Shown here in pieces: positions 48,099 to 57,325 of a stretch of 64,000 nt of DNA. Made by a program: the position numbers and the translations under genes. Source of the DNA: Myxococcales bacterium (GTDB lineage: Bacteria; Myxococcota_A; Polyangia; Haliangiales; Haliangiaceae); the NCBI GenBank assembly GCA_016720595.1, contig JADKKI010000032.1, positions 124,001-188,000 on the forward strand. The letters are read 5' to 3'. Positions within the stretch are counted from its first letter, which is position 1. The number at the start of each line of letters is the position of its first letter. The notes below the pieces were generated by a model. That model had not been told where the DNA came from and made no database searches. It worked only from the letters and a program-made list of their open reading frames with translations.

Positions 48099-49211
48099 TC
48101 AGCTCGGTGTGGCGGTCGGCAGCAGGTCGCGCTTGATGGCGCGGATCAGCGCCCACAGGAACAGCAGGCCGATCAGCGCGAGGCCAACCGAGATCGGCAA
48201 CACGTACCAGTAGTCGGCGGGCCGCTCACCGTCGATCAGTGCATAGGCCCCCGCGGGGATGCCATGCGAGACATAGAGGCCGATCAGGTCGAGCTCGGCG
48301 TCGGGAATCGTGACGCCCTGGGCCACGATGAAGCCCGCGGCGGTCGAGGCCTTCATCGCGCCCCAGGTGGTCTTGTAGTGGCGGGTGATCGGCTCGACGC
48401 GCGCGGCCCACAGCGTGGCGGCCTCGAGCTTCGTCGTCGTGGAGGCGACGGCGCCTGGGGTCTTCACGTCGAAGCGGATCTGATCGGAGATGCCGGTCGG
48501 CGGCGGGATCGCGGGGCCCACGGTGATTCCCGCGGCGGTCAGCGCGGAGGTCCAGGCCTCCGCAGTCGGGAGCCGTTCGTTGAGCGCGGCGACGATCAGC
48601 GCCGTGTTCGGATCGACGACATCGAGGGCGACCTCGTCGGCATCGGCGAGCGTCATGACCTCGCCGGCGACGGTGGTGACCTTGCCCGTGGCGAAGCCGG
48701 CGCGCGTGGCCGTGGCGGAGGCGAACATCGCGCGGGGATGCTCGGTGGCGTACTCGTCGACAGCCTTGGCGAACGGCAGGGCGTCGAGAGCGCGCAGGCG
48801 GCCGATGTATCCCTTGGTGACCGGCTGCTCCCAGCCATTGCCGGGGATGACGAGCCAGAGCTTCTCGCCCGCGCCGCGCACAGGGGCGACACGCAGACCC
48901 AGACCGCCCTTCTGCACGCTCGTGCGGATCGCGTGGGACATCAGCGGCTCGGCCTCGAGCTGCACGTATCTGTCGGTGCCGACGTCGCCGTTCAGCACCT
49001 GCTCGACGGTCACCTTCTCGGGGGAGCCGCTGCCGCCGAACTTGCGATCACCGTTGAGGCGAACCAGGAACACGACGCACAGGAACACCACACCCAGAGC
49101 GGTGATCACGCCGACCTTGGGCCGAGCGCGCTTGAGCTTGATCAAGTCCGGATCGACGGCATCCCGCGCGATCGGCGCGCCAGGATCCTGGACTGACGTG
49201 GACTCGGCCAT
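48099..49211 (-). CDS. Membrane protein with a large extracytoplasmic domain and two helices
   Basis: The 370-residue product has a helix near residue 35-52 (VGVITALGVVFLCVVFLVRL) and a second at the C-terminus (YVLPISVGLALIGLLFLWALIRAIKRDLL), with about 290 residues between them outside the membrane. The interior has DRYVQLEAEPLMSHAIRT, PVRGAGEKLWLVIPG and GKVTTVAGEVMTL. The family was not recognised. ATG 49211 lies 118 bases from the divergent xseA. It is the first gene of a run with the two kinases, 21 bases before the first kinase start, and may be a sensor or substrate for them by position only. Confidence 0.82.
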   Translation of the reverse strand: MAESTSVQDPGAPIARDAVDPDLIKLKRARPKVGVITALGVVFLCVVFLVRLNGDRKFGGSGSPEKVTVEQVLNGDVGTDRYVQLEAEPLMSHAIRTSVQKGGLGLRVAPVRGAGEKLWLVIPGNGWEQPVTKGYIGRLRALDALPFAKAVDEYATEHPRAMFASATATRAGFATGKVTTVAGEVMTLADADEVALDVVDPNTALIVAALNERLPTAEAWTSALTAAGITVGPAIPPPTGISDQIRFDVKTPGAVASTTTKLEAATLWAARVEPITRHYKTTWGAMKASTAAGFIVAQGVTIPDAELDLIGLYVSHGIPAGAYALIDGERPADYWYVLPISVGLALIGLLFLWALIRAIKRDLLPTATPS

Positions 49212-49329
49212 GGCTGAAGCGATCGGCATCCTATCGTCAAGATCGACAACGCGCCACCCACCCCGGTTGCGGGGAATTGCACCGATTTCCAGGGCTAGCG
49301 ACCGTGTTCTCGACGAGTTACGGTGGCAT

Positions 49330-50682
49330 GTGGGGACTTCGGAGCGGCCGCCGAGCAGTCGCGAGCGCCCGTATGGCGTTGCCGACGTGGTGCGGCTGGC
49401 CGGGCGTGCCGTCGAGGACCTGGGGCTGGTGTGGCTCGAAGGGGAGGTCACCCAGGTGTCCCAGCCGGCCTCCGGGCACCTGTACTTCTCGCTGCGAGAC
49501 AAGGATGCGGTGCTGCCGGCTGTGATGTGGGGTCGCGAGGCGACGCGGCTCAAGTTCAAGGTCGAGCCCGGCCAGCGGCTGCGCGTCCGCGGGCGGCTCG
49601 GGGTCTATGACCGCGACGGCAAGCTCCAGCTCTACGCCGACTTCGCGGAGCCCGCGGGGCTCGGAGCGGAGGCGCTGGCGCTCGAGCAGCTCAAGGCGAA
49701 GCTCGCAGCAGAGGGGATGTTCGCCGCCGACAAGAAGCGGCCCCTGCCGCGGTTTCCCCGGCGGATCGGCGTGGTGACCTCGGCGACGGGCGCCGCGATC
49801 CACGACATCATCCGGACGATCCAGCGCCGGTTCCCGACGCCGATCCTGATCGCGGATTGTGCGGTGCAAGGGCCTGCGGCGCCCAACCAGCTCGTCAACG
49901 GGATGGCCATGGTCGTGCGCGCAGGGATCGACGTGCTGATCATCGGGCGCGGTGGCGGCGCCGTGACCGATCTCTCGGCGTTCAATCACGAGCGGGTCGT
50001 TCGCACGATCTCGCGCTGCCCGGTGCCGGTGATCTGCGCCGTGGGACACGAGACCGATCTCTCGCTCGCCGATCTCGCGGCCGATGCGCGCGCCTCCACC
50101 CCGACGGCGGCGGCCGAGCTCGCGGTGGTCGATGGGCATGTGATCGCGGACGTCCTGCAGAAGGAGCGGCGCCGGCTCGATCGGGAGATCGAGCACCGCC
50201 TCGAGCGCGCGCGCCAGGATCTCGATCGGGCGACCGTGGGCCTGCACAGCCGCGGCGAGCGCGCGCTCGCCCGCACGCGGGCCCAGCTCCACCAGCTCCA
50301 GCAGCGGCTCGCCGGGCTGCATCCTCGCGCGCAGCTGGCCGCACGCTACGCCCAGCTCGCGGAGCTCGAGCGCCGCCTGCTCGCTCATCCACCCGGAGCG
50401 CGGATCGCGCGCGGTCGTCAGGATCACGCGAAGCTGCTCGCGCGCGCCGAGGCCGCGGTGCGACGCACGCTCGATGGCCGGCGGGGCGAGCTCGGGCGGC
50501 TGGGGGCCCAGCTCCACGCGCTGTCGCCCCTCGCGGTGCTCGATCGCGGCTTCGCCACGGTCTCTCACGGCAAGGCGATCGTCCGCGACGCAGCCGCGGT
50601 CAGCGCCGGGGATCACCTGCAGATCCAGCTCGCGCGCGGCAGCCTCGAGGTCACCGTCGACGAGACGAAGGGCGAGTCATGA
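49330..50682 (+). CDS. xseA: Exodeoxyribonuclease VII large subunit
   Basis: ExoVII degrades single-stranded DNA. The 450-residue protein has the N-terminal OB domain (VWLEGEVTQVSQPASGHLYFSLRDKDAVLPAVMW), the catalytic core with PRFPRRIGVVTSATGAAIHDII, DVLIIGRGGGAVTDLSAFNHERVVR and PVPVICAVGHETDLSLADLAADARASTPTAAAE, and a long coiled-coil C-terminus. GTG 49330 (GTSERPP) was taken as the start; no ATG fits. The small subunit xseB does not follow; the next gene overlaps the stop in an ATGA junction, so xseB must be elsewhere. Confidence 0.94.
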   Translation: MGTSERPPSSRERPYGVADVVRLAGRAVEDLGLVWLEGEVTQVSQPASGHLYFSLRDKDAVLPAVMWGREATRLKFKVEPGQRLRVRGRLGVYDRDGKLQLYADFAEPAGLGAEALALEQLKAKLAAEGMFAADKKRPLPRFPRRIGVVTSATGAAIHDIIRTIQRRFPTPILIADCAVQGPAAPNQLVNGMAMVVRAGIDVLIIGRGGGAVTDLSAFNHERVVRTISRCPVPVICAVGHETDLSLADLAADARASTPTAAAELAVVDGHVIADVLQKERRRLDREIEHRLERARQDLDRATVGLHSRGERALARTRAQLHQLQQRLAGLHPRAQLAARYAQLAELERRLLAHPPGARIARGRQDHAKLLARAEAAVRRTLDGRRGELGRLGAQLHALSPLAVLDRGFATVSHGKAIVRDAAAVSAGDHLQIQLARGSLEVTVDETKGES

Positions 50683-51872
50683 CGCGCGCCAAGACGCAGC
50701 GACCGAAGACCGAGGGGCCCAAGGCCGAGCGCCCGAAGACCCGGGCTCCGACCGTCAGCGAGCGGCAGCGGCGCGCCGACGCGATGGCCGAGCCGCCCAC
50801 CACACCGGTGGGAAGGCAGATCGACGATCAGGTCACCACGCCCACGGGGCGCCGGCTCGTCGAGCCTCCGGCGCCGCCTCCACGTGCACCGCCAGCGCGC
50901 CGTGCCGAGAGCGTGATCGACGATCAGCTCGTCGAGATCACGGAGCTGCCAGAGGTCCCGACCCTGCAGGTCGCCGTGCACGAGACCGCGCAGTTCCTCG
51001 GCGCCGCACAGCAGGCGATCAAGGCGGCAGGGCACGTGGTCGCGACGGCCGGGAGCGGACGAGAGGGGCTGGCCGCGATCCAGATGGCGATCGCGAGCGG
51101 CCAGATCGACGCCCTCCTGGTCGGGATCCCCGGAGGCGAGCCGTTGATCGATGCCGCCCTGGCGCTGGCCCCTCGTAGCCCGGTGATCATCGCCGCATCC
51201 ACGAGCGCTGCACTCGAGGCGGTCGCGCGCGCGAACTCGACGGGCGCGGATCTCGGCACCGTCCGTCCCCATGACGTCGAGAAGCTCGCGCCCGTGCTGC
51301 TGGCCGCGGCCCGGATCGTCGAGCAACGGCGCGAGCTGACCACCGCGCGCGGCAGCGAGGCCGTGTTGCGCGCGCGTCTCGAGAACCTGACGGAGCACGA
51401 TGGGACGGGCCTGTTGCCGTTCGAGATGTTCCAGCGCGTTCTCGAGCTCGAGCTCAAGCGCGCTCGGCGCTACCTGTACCCGCTCGCGGTCGCGCTGTTC
51501 GCCCTCGAGCTGCCGCCGCCGCCGTTGCCGCCGGGGGTGCGAGGGATCCTGCGTGCGCGTGCGGGCAACGCCCTGATCCACACGATCCGCGACATCGATC
51601 TCGCGACCGAGCTCGATCAGGAGCGGTTCCTGGTGCTCCTGCCTTACACGGATCTGTCGGGAGCCACGGAGCTCGCGCGCCGGGTGCTCGCCTCGGTGGC
51701 AACCGACGATCCCGTGATCGCCGCGGGCCGCTCGTTCTCGCCGCAGTTCACCGGCGCGGTCGCCTGGGCCAAGCCCGGGCAGCAGCTCTCGTTCTCGCGC
51801 CTGATGCGCGATGCGACCCGCGCGCTCGAGCAAGCGCGCAAGGACGGCGCGGAGCTGGCGATCCAGCCATGA
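50679..51872 (+). CDS. Degenerate receiver plus degenerate GGDEF-type protein
   Basis: The 397-residue protein starts with a Lys/Arg/Pro-rich region (about 90 residues). A receiver-like fold follows (QVAVHETAQFLGAAQQAIKAAGHVVATAGSGREGL, DALLVGIPGGEP), where the phospho-acceptor Asp is replaced by Gly. The C-terminal domain has the diguanylate-cyclase layout (EHDGTGLLPFEMFQRVLELELKRARRYLYPLAVALFALE ... ATELDQERFLVLLPYTDL), but the GGDEF signature reads ELDQERF and the metal Asp is absent. It is therefore unlikely to make c-di-GMP and may bind or scaffold. ATG 50679 overlaps the xseA stop, and its own stop overlaps the aroE start. Confidence 0.85.
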   Translation: MTRAKTQRPKTEGPKAERPKTRAPTVSERQRRADAMAEPPTTPVGRQIDDQVTTPTGRRLVEPPAPPPRAPPARRAESVIDDQLVEITELPEVPTLQVAVHETAQFLGAAQQAIKAAGHVVATAGSGREGLAAIQMAIASGQIDALLVGIPGGEPLIDAALALAPRSPVIIAASTSAALEAVARANSTGADLGTVRPHDVEKLAPVLLAAARIVEQRRELTTARGSEAVLRARLENLTEHDGTGLLPFEMFQRVLELELKRARRYLYPLAVALFALELPPPPLPPGVRGILRARAGNALIHTIRDIDLATELDQERFLVLLPYTDLSGATELARRVLASVATDDPVIAAGRSFSPQFTGAVAWAKPGQQLSFSRLMRDATRALEQARKDGAELAIQP

Positions 51873-52690
51873 TCACCGGAGCCACGACGATCACGGCGGT
51901 GCTCGGGTGGCCGGTGCTGCACTCGCGGAGCCCGCAGCTCCTGAACGCGGCGTATGCGGCGCTCGGGATCGATGCGGTGATGATCCCGGCGAGCGTGACG
52001 CCCGACAAGCTCGCCACCGTGGTCGAGGCGCTGCGCGCGATGGGGGCGATCGGCGCGAGCGTGACCGTTCCCCACAAGGTCGCCGTGGCGGCGCTATGCG
52101 ACGAGCTCTCGCCAGCAGCGAAGGCGATCGGTGCGGTCAACTGCTTGCAGATCCTCCCCGATCGATTGATCGGCCATAACACCGACGAAGGCGGCTTCTT
52201 CGATGGCCTGACCGCAGCCGGGTTCGACGTCCGCGGCAAGCGCGCCGTGATCCTCGGTGCAGGCGGCTCGGCGCGGGCGGTGGCCTACGCGCTGCGCGGT
52301 GGCCGAGCGATCGAGGTGATCGCGCGACAGCCGGAGCAGGTCTCGTGGGCGCGAGCCTGGCCGTGGACCCGCGAGCAGCTCCACGAGTGCTTCGCGCGCG
52401 CGGATCTCGTCGTCGATTGCACGCCGCTCGGCCTCGGGTCTCCCGACGAGCCCGCGTTCGTCGACTCGCTGCCTCTGGTGGCGCTCCCGAGCGGTGCCCG
52501 GGTCGCGTCGCTGGTCTATCACCGCAGGCCGATCCTGCTCGAACGCGCGGAGGCCGCGGGTTATTCCACGCTCGACGGCCGCGCGATGCTGCTGCATCAG
52601 GGGGCGCGAGCGTTCACGATCTGGACGGCGCTCCCCGCGCCGCTCGACGCGATGAGCCGTGCGCTGGACGACGCCCTGCGCGGTACGTGA
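51869..52690 (+). CDS. aroE: Shikimate 5-dehydrogenase
   Basis: AroE reduces 3-dehydroshikimate with NADPH in aromatic amino acid synthesis. The 273-residue protein shows the substrate region LGWPVLHSRSPQLLNAAY, the catalytic Lys in GASVTVPHKVAVAA, the Asp in GHNTDEGGFF, the NADP loop ILGAGGSARAVAYAL and VDCTPLGLGS. It has the C-terminal GRAMLLHQGARAF pattern. Coupled to the flanking genes by ATGA at both ends (GTGA at the end). The small number of Arg/Asp changes in the N-terminal motif is within the family. Confidence 0.93.
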   Translation: MITGATTITAVLGWPVLHSRSPQLLNAAYAALGIDAVMIPASVTPDKLATVVEALRAMGAIGASVTVPHKVAVAALCDELSPAAKAIGAVNCLQILPDRLIGHNTDEGGFFDGLTAAGFDVRGKRAVILGAGGSARAVAYALRGGRAIEVIARQPEQVSWARAWPWTREQLHECFARADLVVDCTPLGLGSPDEPAFVDSLPLVALPSGARVASLVYHRRPILLERAEAAGYSTLDGRAMLLHQGARAFTIWTALPAPLDAMSRALDDALRGT

Positions 52691-53436
52691 TCTGCACCGC
52701 CCCCTCGCTGGTGAGGGCACAACATCCAATCCCCGCGTGGGTCCGTGCAGTCGTGTGCCTGGCGTTCACAGGATCCGGTGTCGCATGGGCCGATGGGGCA
52801 CGTATCGACTACGCCGAGGACCCGATGGCGCCCCACGTCACGAACGGGTCGACCGCTCGCCTCGGGTCGGTGGTCGGCTTCATCTACGGCGAGCGGGTCG
52901 ATGTCACGGCCGTCGGCCTGTCCGCGGCGGTCGGTCACCGCTGGGGGCGGCTCGCGGTGGAGAGCGAGTACACCTACCTCGGGTTCCAGGCACGCGGGCC
53001 GTCGGCCCTGCCGCTCGGGCAGGGGCACCGCCTCGCTGTGCTCGGCCGGTTCGACGTGATCCGGGTCGGGCCGCGCATCGTGGGCGGGAACTCGCTGCTG
53101 TCGGTCTACGTCGAAGGCGGGGCGGGCGTCGCGTGGAACCGCTGGTACCGGCCGAGCTACGATGAGGCGACGCGGGTGGTGCCGGACGATTCGAAGCGCC
53201 CCGAAGGGCTGATCGGCTTCGGCATCGAGATCGACCATCGCCTGCAGGAGCCGATCGGCTTTCCGCACCGGATCGGCTGGTTCCTTGGCTGGCGGATGTC
53301 GATGGCGCCGCACGAGACCGAGGCCGCCTCGATCTGCCGCGGCGGGACCAGCTGCCGTCCAGCGCCGATGATGCCCGAGGCGAGCTACACCGACCGGTCG
53401 ATGCTGTTCCAGTCGAGCCTCGCCGTCACCTGGTAG
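52687..53436 (+). CDS. Secreted beta-rich protein, possible outer-membrane beta-barrel
   Basis: The 249-residue product starts at GTG 52687 overlapping the aroE stop. An N-terminal signal follows (VRAVVCLAFTGSGVAWA before DGARI). The rest alternates short beta strands with aromatic girdles (VVGFIYGERVDVTAVGLSAAVGHRWG, AVESEYTYLGFQA, LSVYVEGGAGVAWNRWY, IGWFLGWRMSMAP) and ends with FQSSLAVTW, a typical barrel terminus. No family was recognised. It may be an OmpA/OprF-like or surface barrel of 8-10 strands. The convergent small lipoprotein gene starts at 53703, with 3 bases between the stops. Confidence 0.75.
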   Translation: MICTAPSLVRAQHPIPAWVRAVVCLAFTGSGVAWADGARIDYAEDPMAPHVTNGSTARLGSVVGFIYGERVDVTAVGLSAAVGHRWGRLAVESEYTYLGFQARGPSALPLGQGHRLAVLGRFDVIRVGPRIVGGNSLLSVYVEGGAGVAWNRWYRPSYDEATRVVPDDSKRPEGLIGFGIEIDHRLQEPIGFPHRIGWFLGWRMSMAPHETEAASICRGGTSCRPAPMMPEASYTDRSMLFQSSLAVTW

Positions 53437-53439
53437 GCG

Positions 53440-53703
53440 CTACTCGGGCTGCTGGCTCTGCTGGCACTGCACGTCGGCCACGCACTGGCCCTGCTTCGAC
53501 GAGCACTCCATGCGGTTGCCGTTCTCGTAGACCGGCTTGCCGTCATCGGCCGCGATCGGGTTCGACTTGCAGCAGCAGGTCTCGCTCGCGCTATCCGAGC
53601 CCTCGGTGGTGCCGGGTGGGACCTGCTTCTTCGTCGGCCCACCGCAGGCGATGATGCCGAAGCCCAGAGCCAATCCGACGACGAGCGAGGCGAAGGTGCG
53701 CAT
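53440..53703 (-). CDS. Small Cys-rich lipoprotein
   Basis: The 87-residue product has a lipoprotein signal (MRTFASLVVGLALGFGIIAC) and a mature part with three adjacent Cys (ETCCCKSNP) and three more (MECSSKQGQCVADVQCQQ). No family was recognised; the CCC motif could bind metal or form disulphides at the outer membrane. ATG 53703 is used; five upstream codons are in frame. Its neighbours are the barrel gene (convergent) and the metallo-beta-lactamase gene on the same strand, 24 bases upstream. Confidence 0.78.
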   Translation of the reverse strand: MRTFASLVVGLALGFGIIACGGPTKKQVPPGTTEGSDSASETCCCKSNPIAADDGKPVYENGNRMECSSKQGQCVADVQCQQSQQPE

Positions 53704-53727
53704 GGCTCGTCCTACCACAGCCTCGGG

Positions 53728-54552
53728 CTACAGCGTGATCGGCGTCCCGATCTTCAGCTCGACGACCTTGGCGCCCGCGCCGGCCTTCTTCAAGGCCTTC
53801 GCGAACTCGGCGGGCGTGCCGTTCAGGACCGGGAACGTGCCGAAGTGCATCCCGGCGACCTGCTTCGGCTTGACCAGCTTGACCGCCTCGGCGGCGCGGT
53901 CGGGGCCCATCGTGAAGTGATCGCCGATGCATGCGAGCATGAGATCGACCTTCGCGAACTTCCCGATCTGCGCCATGTCGCCGAACACGTCGGTGTCACC
54001 GGTGTGATAGAGGGTCGGGCCGTTCTTGATCGCGATCACGAAGCCGCCCGGATTGCCGCCCGGCTTGACGTTCGGCGCCTCGCCGATGTTCGAGCTGTGG
54101 ACCGCCGGGACGAACGTGATCATCACCTCGCCGTCGAGGACGGGGATCGTCCCGCCGAAGTTCCCGCCGGTGTCGAACCCGAACTGATCCTTGGGATAGC
54201 CGGAGGCGACCATCGCGCCACCGAGATCGAACGTGGCCACCAGCTTGGCCTTGGTGCGCTTGCCGATCTCGTTGGCGTCACCGACGTGATCGAAGTGACC
54301 GTGCGTCACGAGGATCAGGTCCGCCTTGACCGACTTCACGTCGTCCTTGCCCGTCGGGTTGGTCGGGTTCTGTAGCCACGGATCGATCAGGATCGACTTG
54401 CCGCTCGGCGTCTCGATCTTGAACGCGGCGTGGCCGTACCAGGTCACCGTGGTCTTGGCCGCCGCCGGTGCCGGCTTGCTGGCGGGCTGGGCGTGCGCGA
54501 GCGTCGCCGCACACAGGACGAGAGAGAGGGAGAGAAGGCTGCTGGTTCGCAT
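53728..54552 (-). CDS. Secreted UlaG-like metallo-beta-lactamase-fold hydrolase
   Basis: The 274-residue protein has a Sec signal (MRTSSLLSLSLVLCAATLAHA) and a UPF0173/UlaG-type MBL domain. Metal ligands are in LVTHGHFDHVGDA (HxHxDH), VPAVHSSNIG (His), and LYHTGDTDVFGDM (Asp), with the final His in VAGMHFGTFP. The family includes lactonases and other hydrolases. Export to the periplasm is unusual because most UlaG-like proteins are cytoplasmic. It is upstream of the Cys-rich lipoprotein gene in the same direction. Confidence 0.88.
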   Translation of the reverse strand: MRTSSLLSLSLVLCAATLAHAQPASKPAPAAAKTTVTWYGHAAFKIETPSGKSILIDPWLQNPTNPTGKDDVKSVKADLILVTHGHFDHVGDANEIGKRTKAKLVATFDLGGAMVASGYPKDQFGFDTGGNFGGTIPVLDGEVMITFVPAVHSSNIGEAPNVKPGGNPGGFVIAIKNGPTLYHTGDTDVFGDMAQIGKFAKVDLMLACIGDHFTMGPDRAAEAVKLVKPKQVAGMHFGTFPVLNGTPAEFAKALKKAGAGAKVVELKIGTPITL

Positions 54553-54645
54553 CCAGCGTGGATCGCATTGCTGCGCGCGATCCGCGAGGGGCTCCCGCGA
54601 GAACTCACTGTCTCATCGCTCATCGAGTCTCATCGGGTCTCGTTG

Positions 54646-54682
54646 GGCCGAAAACGACCAGGCCCCCAGAATCGGGGGCCTG
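54646..54682 (-). terminator. Intrinsic terminator downstream of ftsZ
   Basis: On the minus strand CAGGCCCCC pairs with GGGGGCCTG (54659-54682, loop of 6) and is followed by GTCGTTTTCGG (54649-54658) with a TTTT run. It ends about 100 bases after the ftsZ stop, in the 227-bp gap that has no gene. On the plus strand no U-tract follows. Confidence 0.7.
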
Positions 54683-54779
54683 CTTCGTCGCTGAGGTGAG
54701 GTCAGCGCCTAGGGAAGAACGGTCACCTGCCCCGCATCGGGTGATGCGCGCGCCGGGTGGCGCGAGGGCACCGAAGAGG

Positions 54780-56207
54780 TCAGGACTGCGTCGCGTGATG
54801 GCGGCGGATGAACGCCGGCACGTCGAGCTCGTTGTCGGTGTCGATCTCGCCCGACAGCACGGCCTTCATGCTGGGGCGGGACTGTGCGCGCTTGCGCTCG
54901 GGCTGCACCAGCGGCGCGCCGTCGACCGGGGCCGGGCCCGAACCCGAAGCCAGGAGCGACGAATCGCCGGGGATCGGGTTCGAGAGCTCGCTCAGCGCCT
55001 TCTCGACGGCGGCGGCCTCGTGCATGCCCTCACGCTCGTCCCACTCCACGTCGATCTCGGGCTCCTCGATGATCGGAGCGGAGGGACGCGCGAGGCGAGC
55101 GGGCGGCATCGGCGCCGGGTACTCCTTGGTGACCTGCGTCGAGACATCGTACGGGAGCACGATCTGCGACTGGCTGAGGCGGCGGCCACCACCCTGCGGC
55201 GCGGCCTGGACCGGCGCCTTGGTCTCGGGGACCAGCATCTGGGTCTTGCTGTCGCGATCGAAGCCGGTCGCGATCACGGTGATGCGGATCTCCTCGCTGA
55301 GGTTCGGATCGATCACCGAGCCGAAGATGATGTTCGCGTCCTCGTGGGCCGCGTTCTGGATCAGCGTCGACGCCTCGTTGACCTCGTGCAGCGTGAGGTC
55401 GGGGCCGCCGGTGATGTTGATCAGGATGCCGGTGGCGCCCTCGATGTTGACGTCCTCGAGCAGCGGCGAGCTGATCGCCATCTCGGCGGCTTCCTGCGCG
55501 CGGCGCTTGCCGGTGCCGATGCCCGAGCCCATGAGCGCGCGGCCCATGTCCTTCATGATCGTGCGCACGTCGGCGAAGTCGACGTTGACGAGGCCGGGGA
55601 CGGTCATCAGATCGCTGATGCCCTGCACCGCGTTCAGGAGGACCGAGTCCGCCTTGCGGAACGCCTCGACCATCGAGGTCTGCGCACCGACCAGGGCGAG
55701 CAGGCGGTTGTTCGGGATCACGAGGAGCGTGTCGACCGCGGCGCTGAGGCGCTCGATGCCCTCGATCGCCTGGCGCGCGCGCTTCTTGCCTTCGAAGCCG
55801 AACGGCTTGGTCACCACACCGACGGTCAGCGCGCCGCAGTCACGGGCGATCTGCGCGATCACCGGGGCGGCGCCCGTGCCGGTTCCGCCGCCCATGCCGG
55901 CGGTGACGAACACCATGTCCGCGCCCGAGATCAGGTCGGCGATCTGCTGCATCGACTCTTCGGCCGAACGACGCCCCACCTCGGGGTTCGCGCCGGCGCC
56001 CAGACCCTTGGTCAGGGAGCTACCGAGCGGGATCTTGTGCGGAGCCATGTTGGCCTCGAGGGCCTGCAGGTCCGTGTTCGCCACGACGAACTCGACGCCA
56101 TCGAGGTTGCCGCTGATCATCGTGTTGACCGCGTTGCCTCCGCCGCCGCCGACACCGATGACGAGGATCTTTGCGTGACTGACGTCGTCGAATTCGATGA
56201 GTGCCAT
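54780..56207 (-). CDS. ftsZ: Cell division protein FtsZ
   Basis: FtsZ polymerises with GTP into the Z ring. The 475-residue protein has the N-terminal [18 protein letters not shown], the tubulin signature [17 protein letters not shown], the T7 loop [15 protein letters not shown] (catalytic Asp), and a long disordered linker. It ends in the conserved C-terminal peptide [11 protein letters not shown] that binds FtsA or ZipA. The ATG at 56207 gives the canonical MALIEFDD start. It has a private promoter region sharing a 16-bp element with ftsQ (56233-56248) and its own terminator. ftsA is not next to it, which is unusual. Confidence 0.97.
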   Translation of the reverse strand: MALIEFDDVSHAKILVIGVGGGGGNAVNTMISGNLDGVEFVVANTDLQALEANMAPHKIPLGSSLTKGLGAGANPEVGRRSAEESMQQIADLISGADMVFVTAGMGGGTGTGAAPVIAQIARDCGALTVGVVTKPFGFEGKKRARQAIEGIERLSAAVDTLLVIPNNRLLALVGAQTSMVEAFRKADSVLLNAVQGISDLMTVPGLVNVDFADVRTIMKDMGRALMGSGIGTGKRRAQEAAEMAISSPLLEDVNIEGATGILINITGGPDLTLHEVNEASTLIQNAAHEDANIIFGSVIDPNLSEEIRITVIATGFDRDSKTQMLVPETKAPVQAAPQGGGRRLSQSQIVLPYDVSTQVTKEYPAPMPPARLARPSAPIIEEPEIDVEWDEREGMHEAAAVEKALSELSNPIPGDSSLLASGSGPAPVDGAPLVQPERKRAQSRPSMKAVLSGEIDTDNELDVPAFIRRHHATQS

Positions 56208-56232
56208 GGCCCCATATGAAAGTGCCGCATGT

Positions 56233-56248
56233 ACCCGGGCAACTTTTT
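56233..56248 (-). promoter_or_regulatory. ftsZ-side copy of a 16-bp element shared with ftsQ
   Basis: Minus-strand AAAAAGTTGCCCGGGT ends 25 bases before the ftsZ ATG. The ftsQ leader has the same element with one difference and 26-base spacing. A weaker copy, AAAAATGCCCGGAC, lies at 56265-56278. Constant position relative to the start suggests a regulatory site or promoter/leader element. Confidence 0.5.
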
Positions 56249-56298
56249 GTTGCGCATCCGCGGCGTCCGGGCATTTTTCAGCGGACGATGTGGGTTCG

Positions 56299-57324
56299 AT
56301 GAGCACAGCTCGTGGCGCGCTCGCCGGGATCGTCGTCGGGCTGTTCGCGGCGTGCTCGTCCCGCAAGGCGCCCGAGGATCGTCCGCCTCCCGTGGCACCA
56401 CCGGTGCGCGCGGAAGCGGCGGTCGCCCCGGCCCCCAAGGTCACGGGCGCGTGCGTGCCCAAGGCGGTGGGAGATCTCGGCGTGGCGTATGCCCGCACCG
56501 ACGGTGCGACGCTGGCCACGGTGTGCTTTGGAACCGGCGACGAAGCGCCCGGCGCGACCAACGCCTGCCTGCAGATCGATCGCGAGGGTAAGGCCACGGC
56601 GGGGCGGAGCTGGGAGGACGCGATGGTCGCCTTCCACGCGACCTCCGCCACCGCCGCGCCGCCGACGGTGACCGTCCAGGACCGCGAGGTCACCGTGTGC
56701 CCGGCGGGCCGGCCGGGGTGCGTGCACGTGCAGATCCCTCCCGTGAAGTTTCATCCGAACCGCCCGCCCCATGGGGTGGCGAGCGCGAGCATGAAGCGGC
56801 TGTTCCTGTTCGTGCCCGAGCCGATCCCGGGGCGCGGCGCGACGGCCTTCACCTGGTACGGCGACACCTACGACCTCAAGGCGGGCAAGCGGCTCGCCCA
56901 CGTCCGGCTCGATACCCTGCTGGCCGATCACCCCGCGTTCTCGAACACGTTTCATGTCTTCGAGGCGAGCTGGGTCGGGGATGGGCGGGTGCTGCTCACC
57001 GATCACATCGACGTCGGCCCGGAGTTCGAGGCCATGCTCCTCGATCCGATCGAGGGCAAGGCGCTGTTCCTGGCCGACCAGGCGAGCCAGCTCTCCGTGA
57101 TCGATCCGACGACGATCGTCTCGTTTCGCGGCACCCAGCTCCAGGTCGTGGATGCTCCGGCGCTCCGGGTGATCGGGACGTTCACCGCGGCGAGCGAGAT
57201 CGGTGCGGCGATCCCGTGGCTCGATCGGATCCTGGTCGTCCATGCCAGACCGCCGGGCACGCTGCAGATCGATCCGAAGACCGCGACGGCCTATACGGGC
57301 GCGCCGCTGCCGCTGTGCTGGTAG
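56299..57324 (+). CDS. Lipoprotein, unknown function
   Basis: The 341-residue product has a lipoprotein signal ([12 protein letters not shown]) and a Pro/Ala-rich linker. The mature domain may be a propeller or other beta fold ([90 protein letters not shown]). No family was recognised. The gene is divergent from ftsZ, 91 bases apart, so its promoter shares the regulated gap. It converges with the next lipoprotein gene, with 1 base between stops. Confidence 0.8.
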   Translation: MSTARGALAGIVVGLFAACSSRKAPEDRPPPVAPPVRAEAAVAPAPKVTGACVPKAVGDLGVAYARTDGATLATVCFGTGDEAPGATNACLQIDREGKATAGRSWEDAMVAFHATSATAAPPTVTVQDREVTVCPAGRPGCVHVQIPPVKFHPNRPPHGVASASMKRLFLFVPEPIPGRGATAFTWYGDTYDLKAGKRLAHVRLDTLLADHPAFSNTFHVFEASWVGDGRVLLTDHIDVGPEFEAMLLDPIEGKALFLADQASQLSVIDPTTIVSFRGTQLQVVDAPALRVIGTFTAASEIGAAIPWLDRILVVHARPPGTLQIDPKTATAYTGAPLPLCW

Positions 57325-57325
57325 G

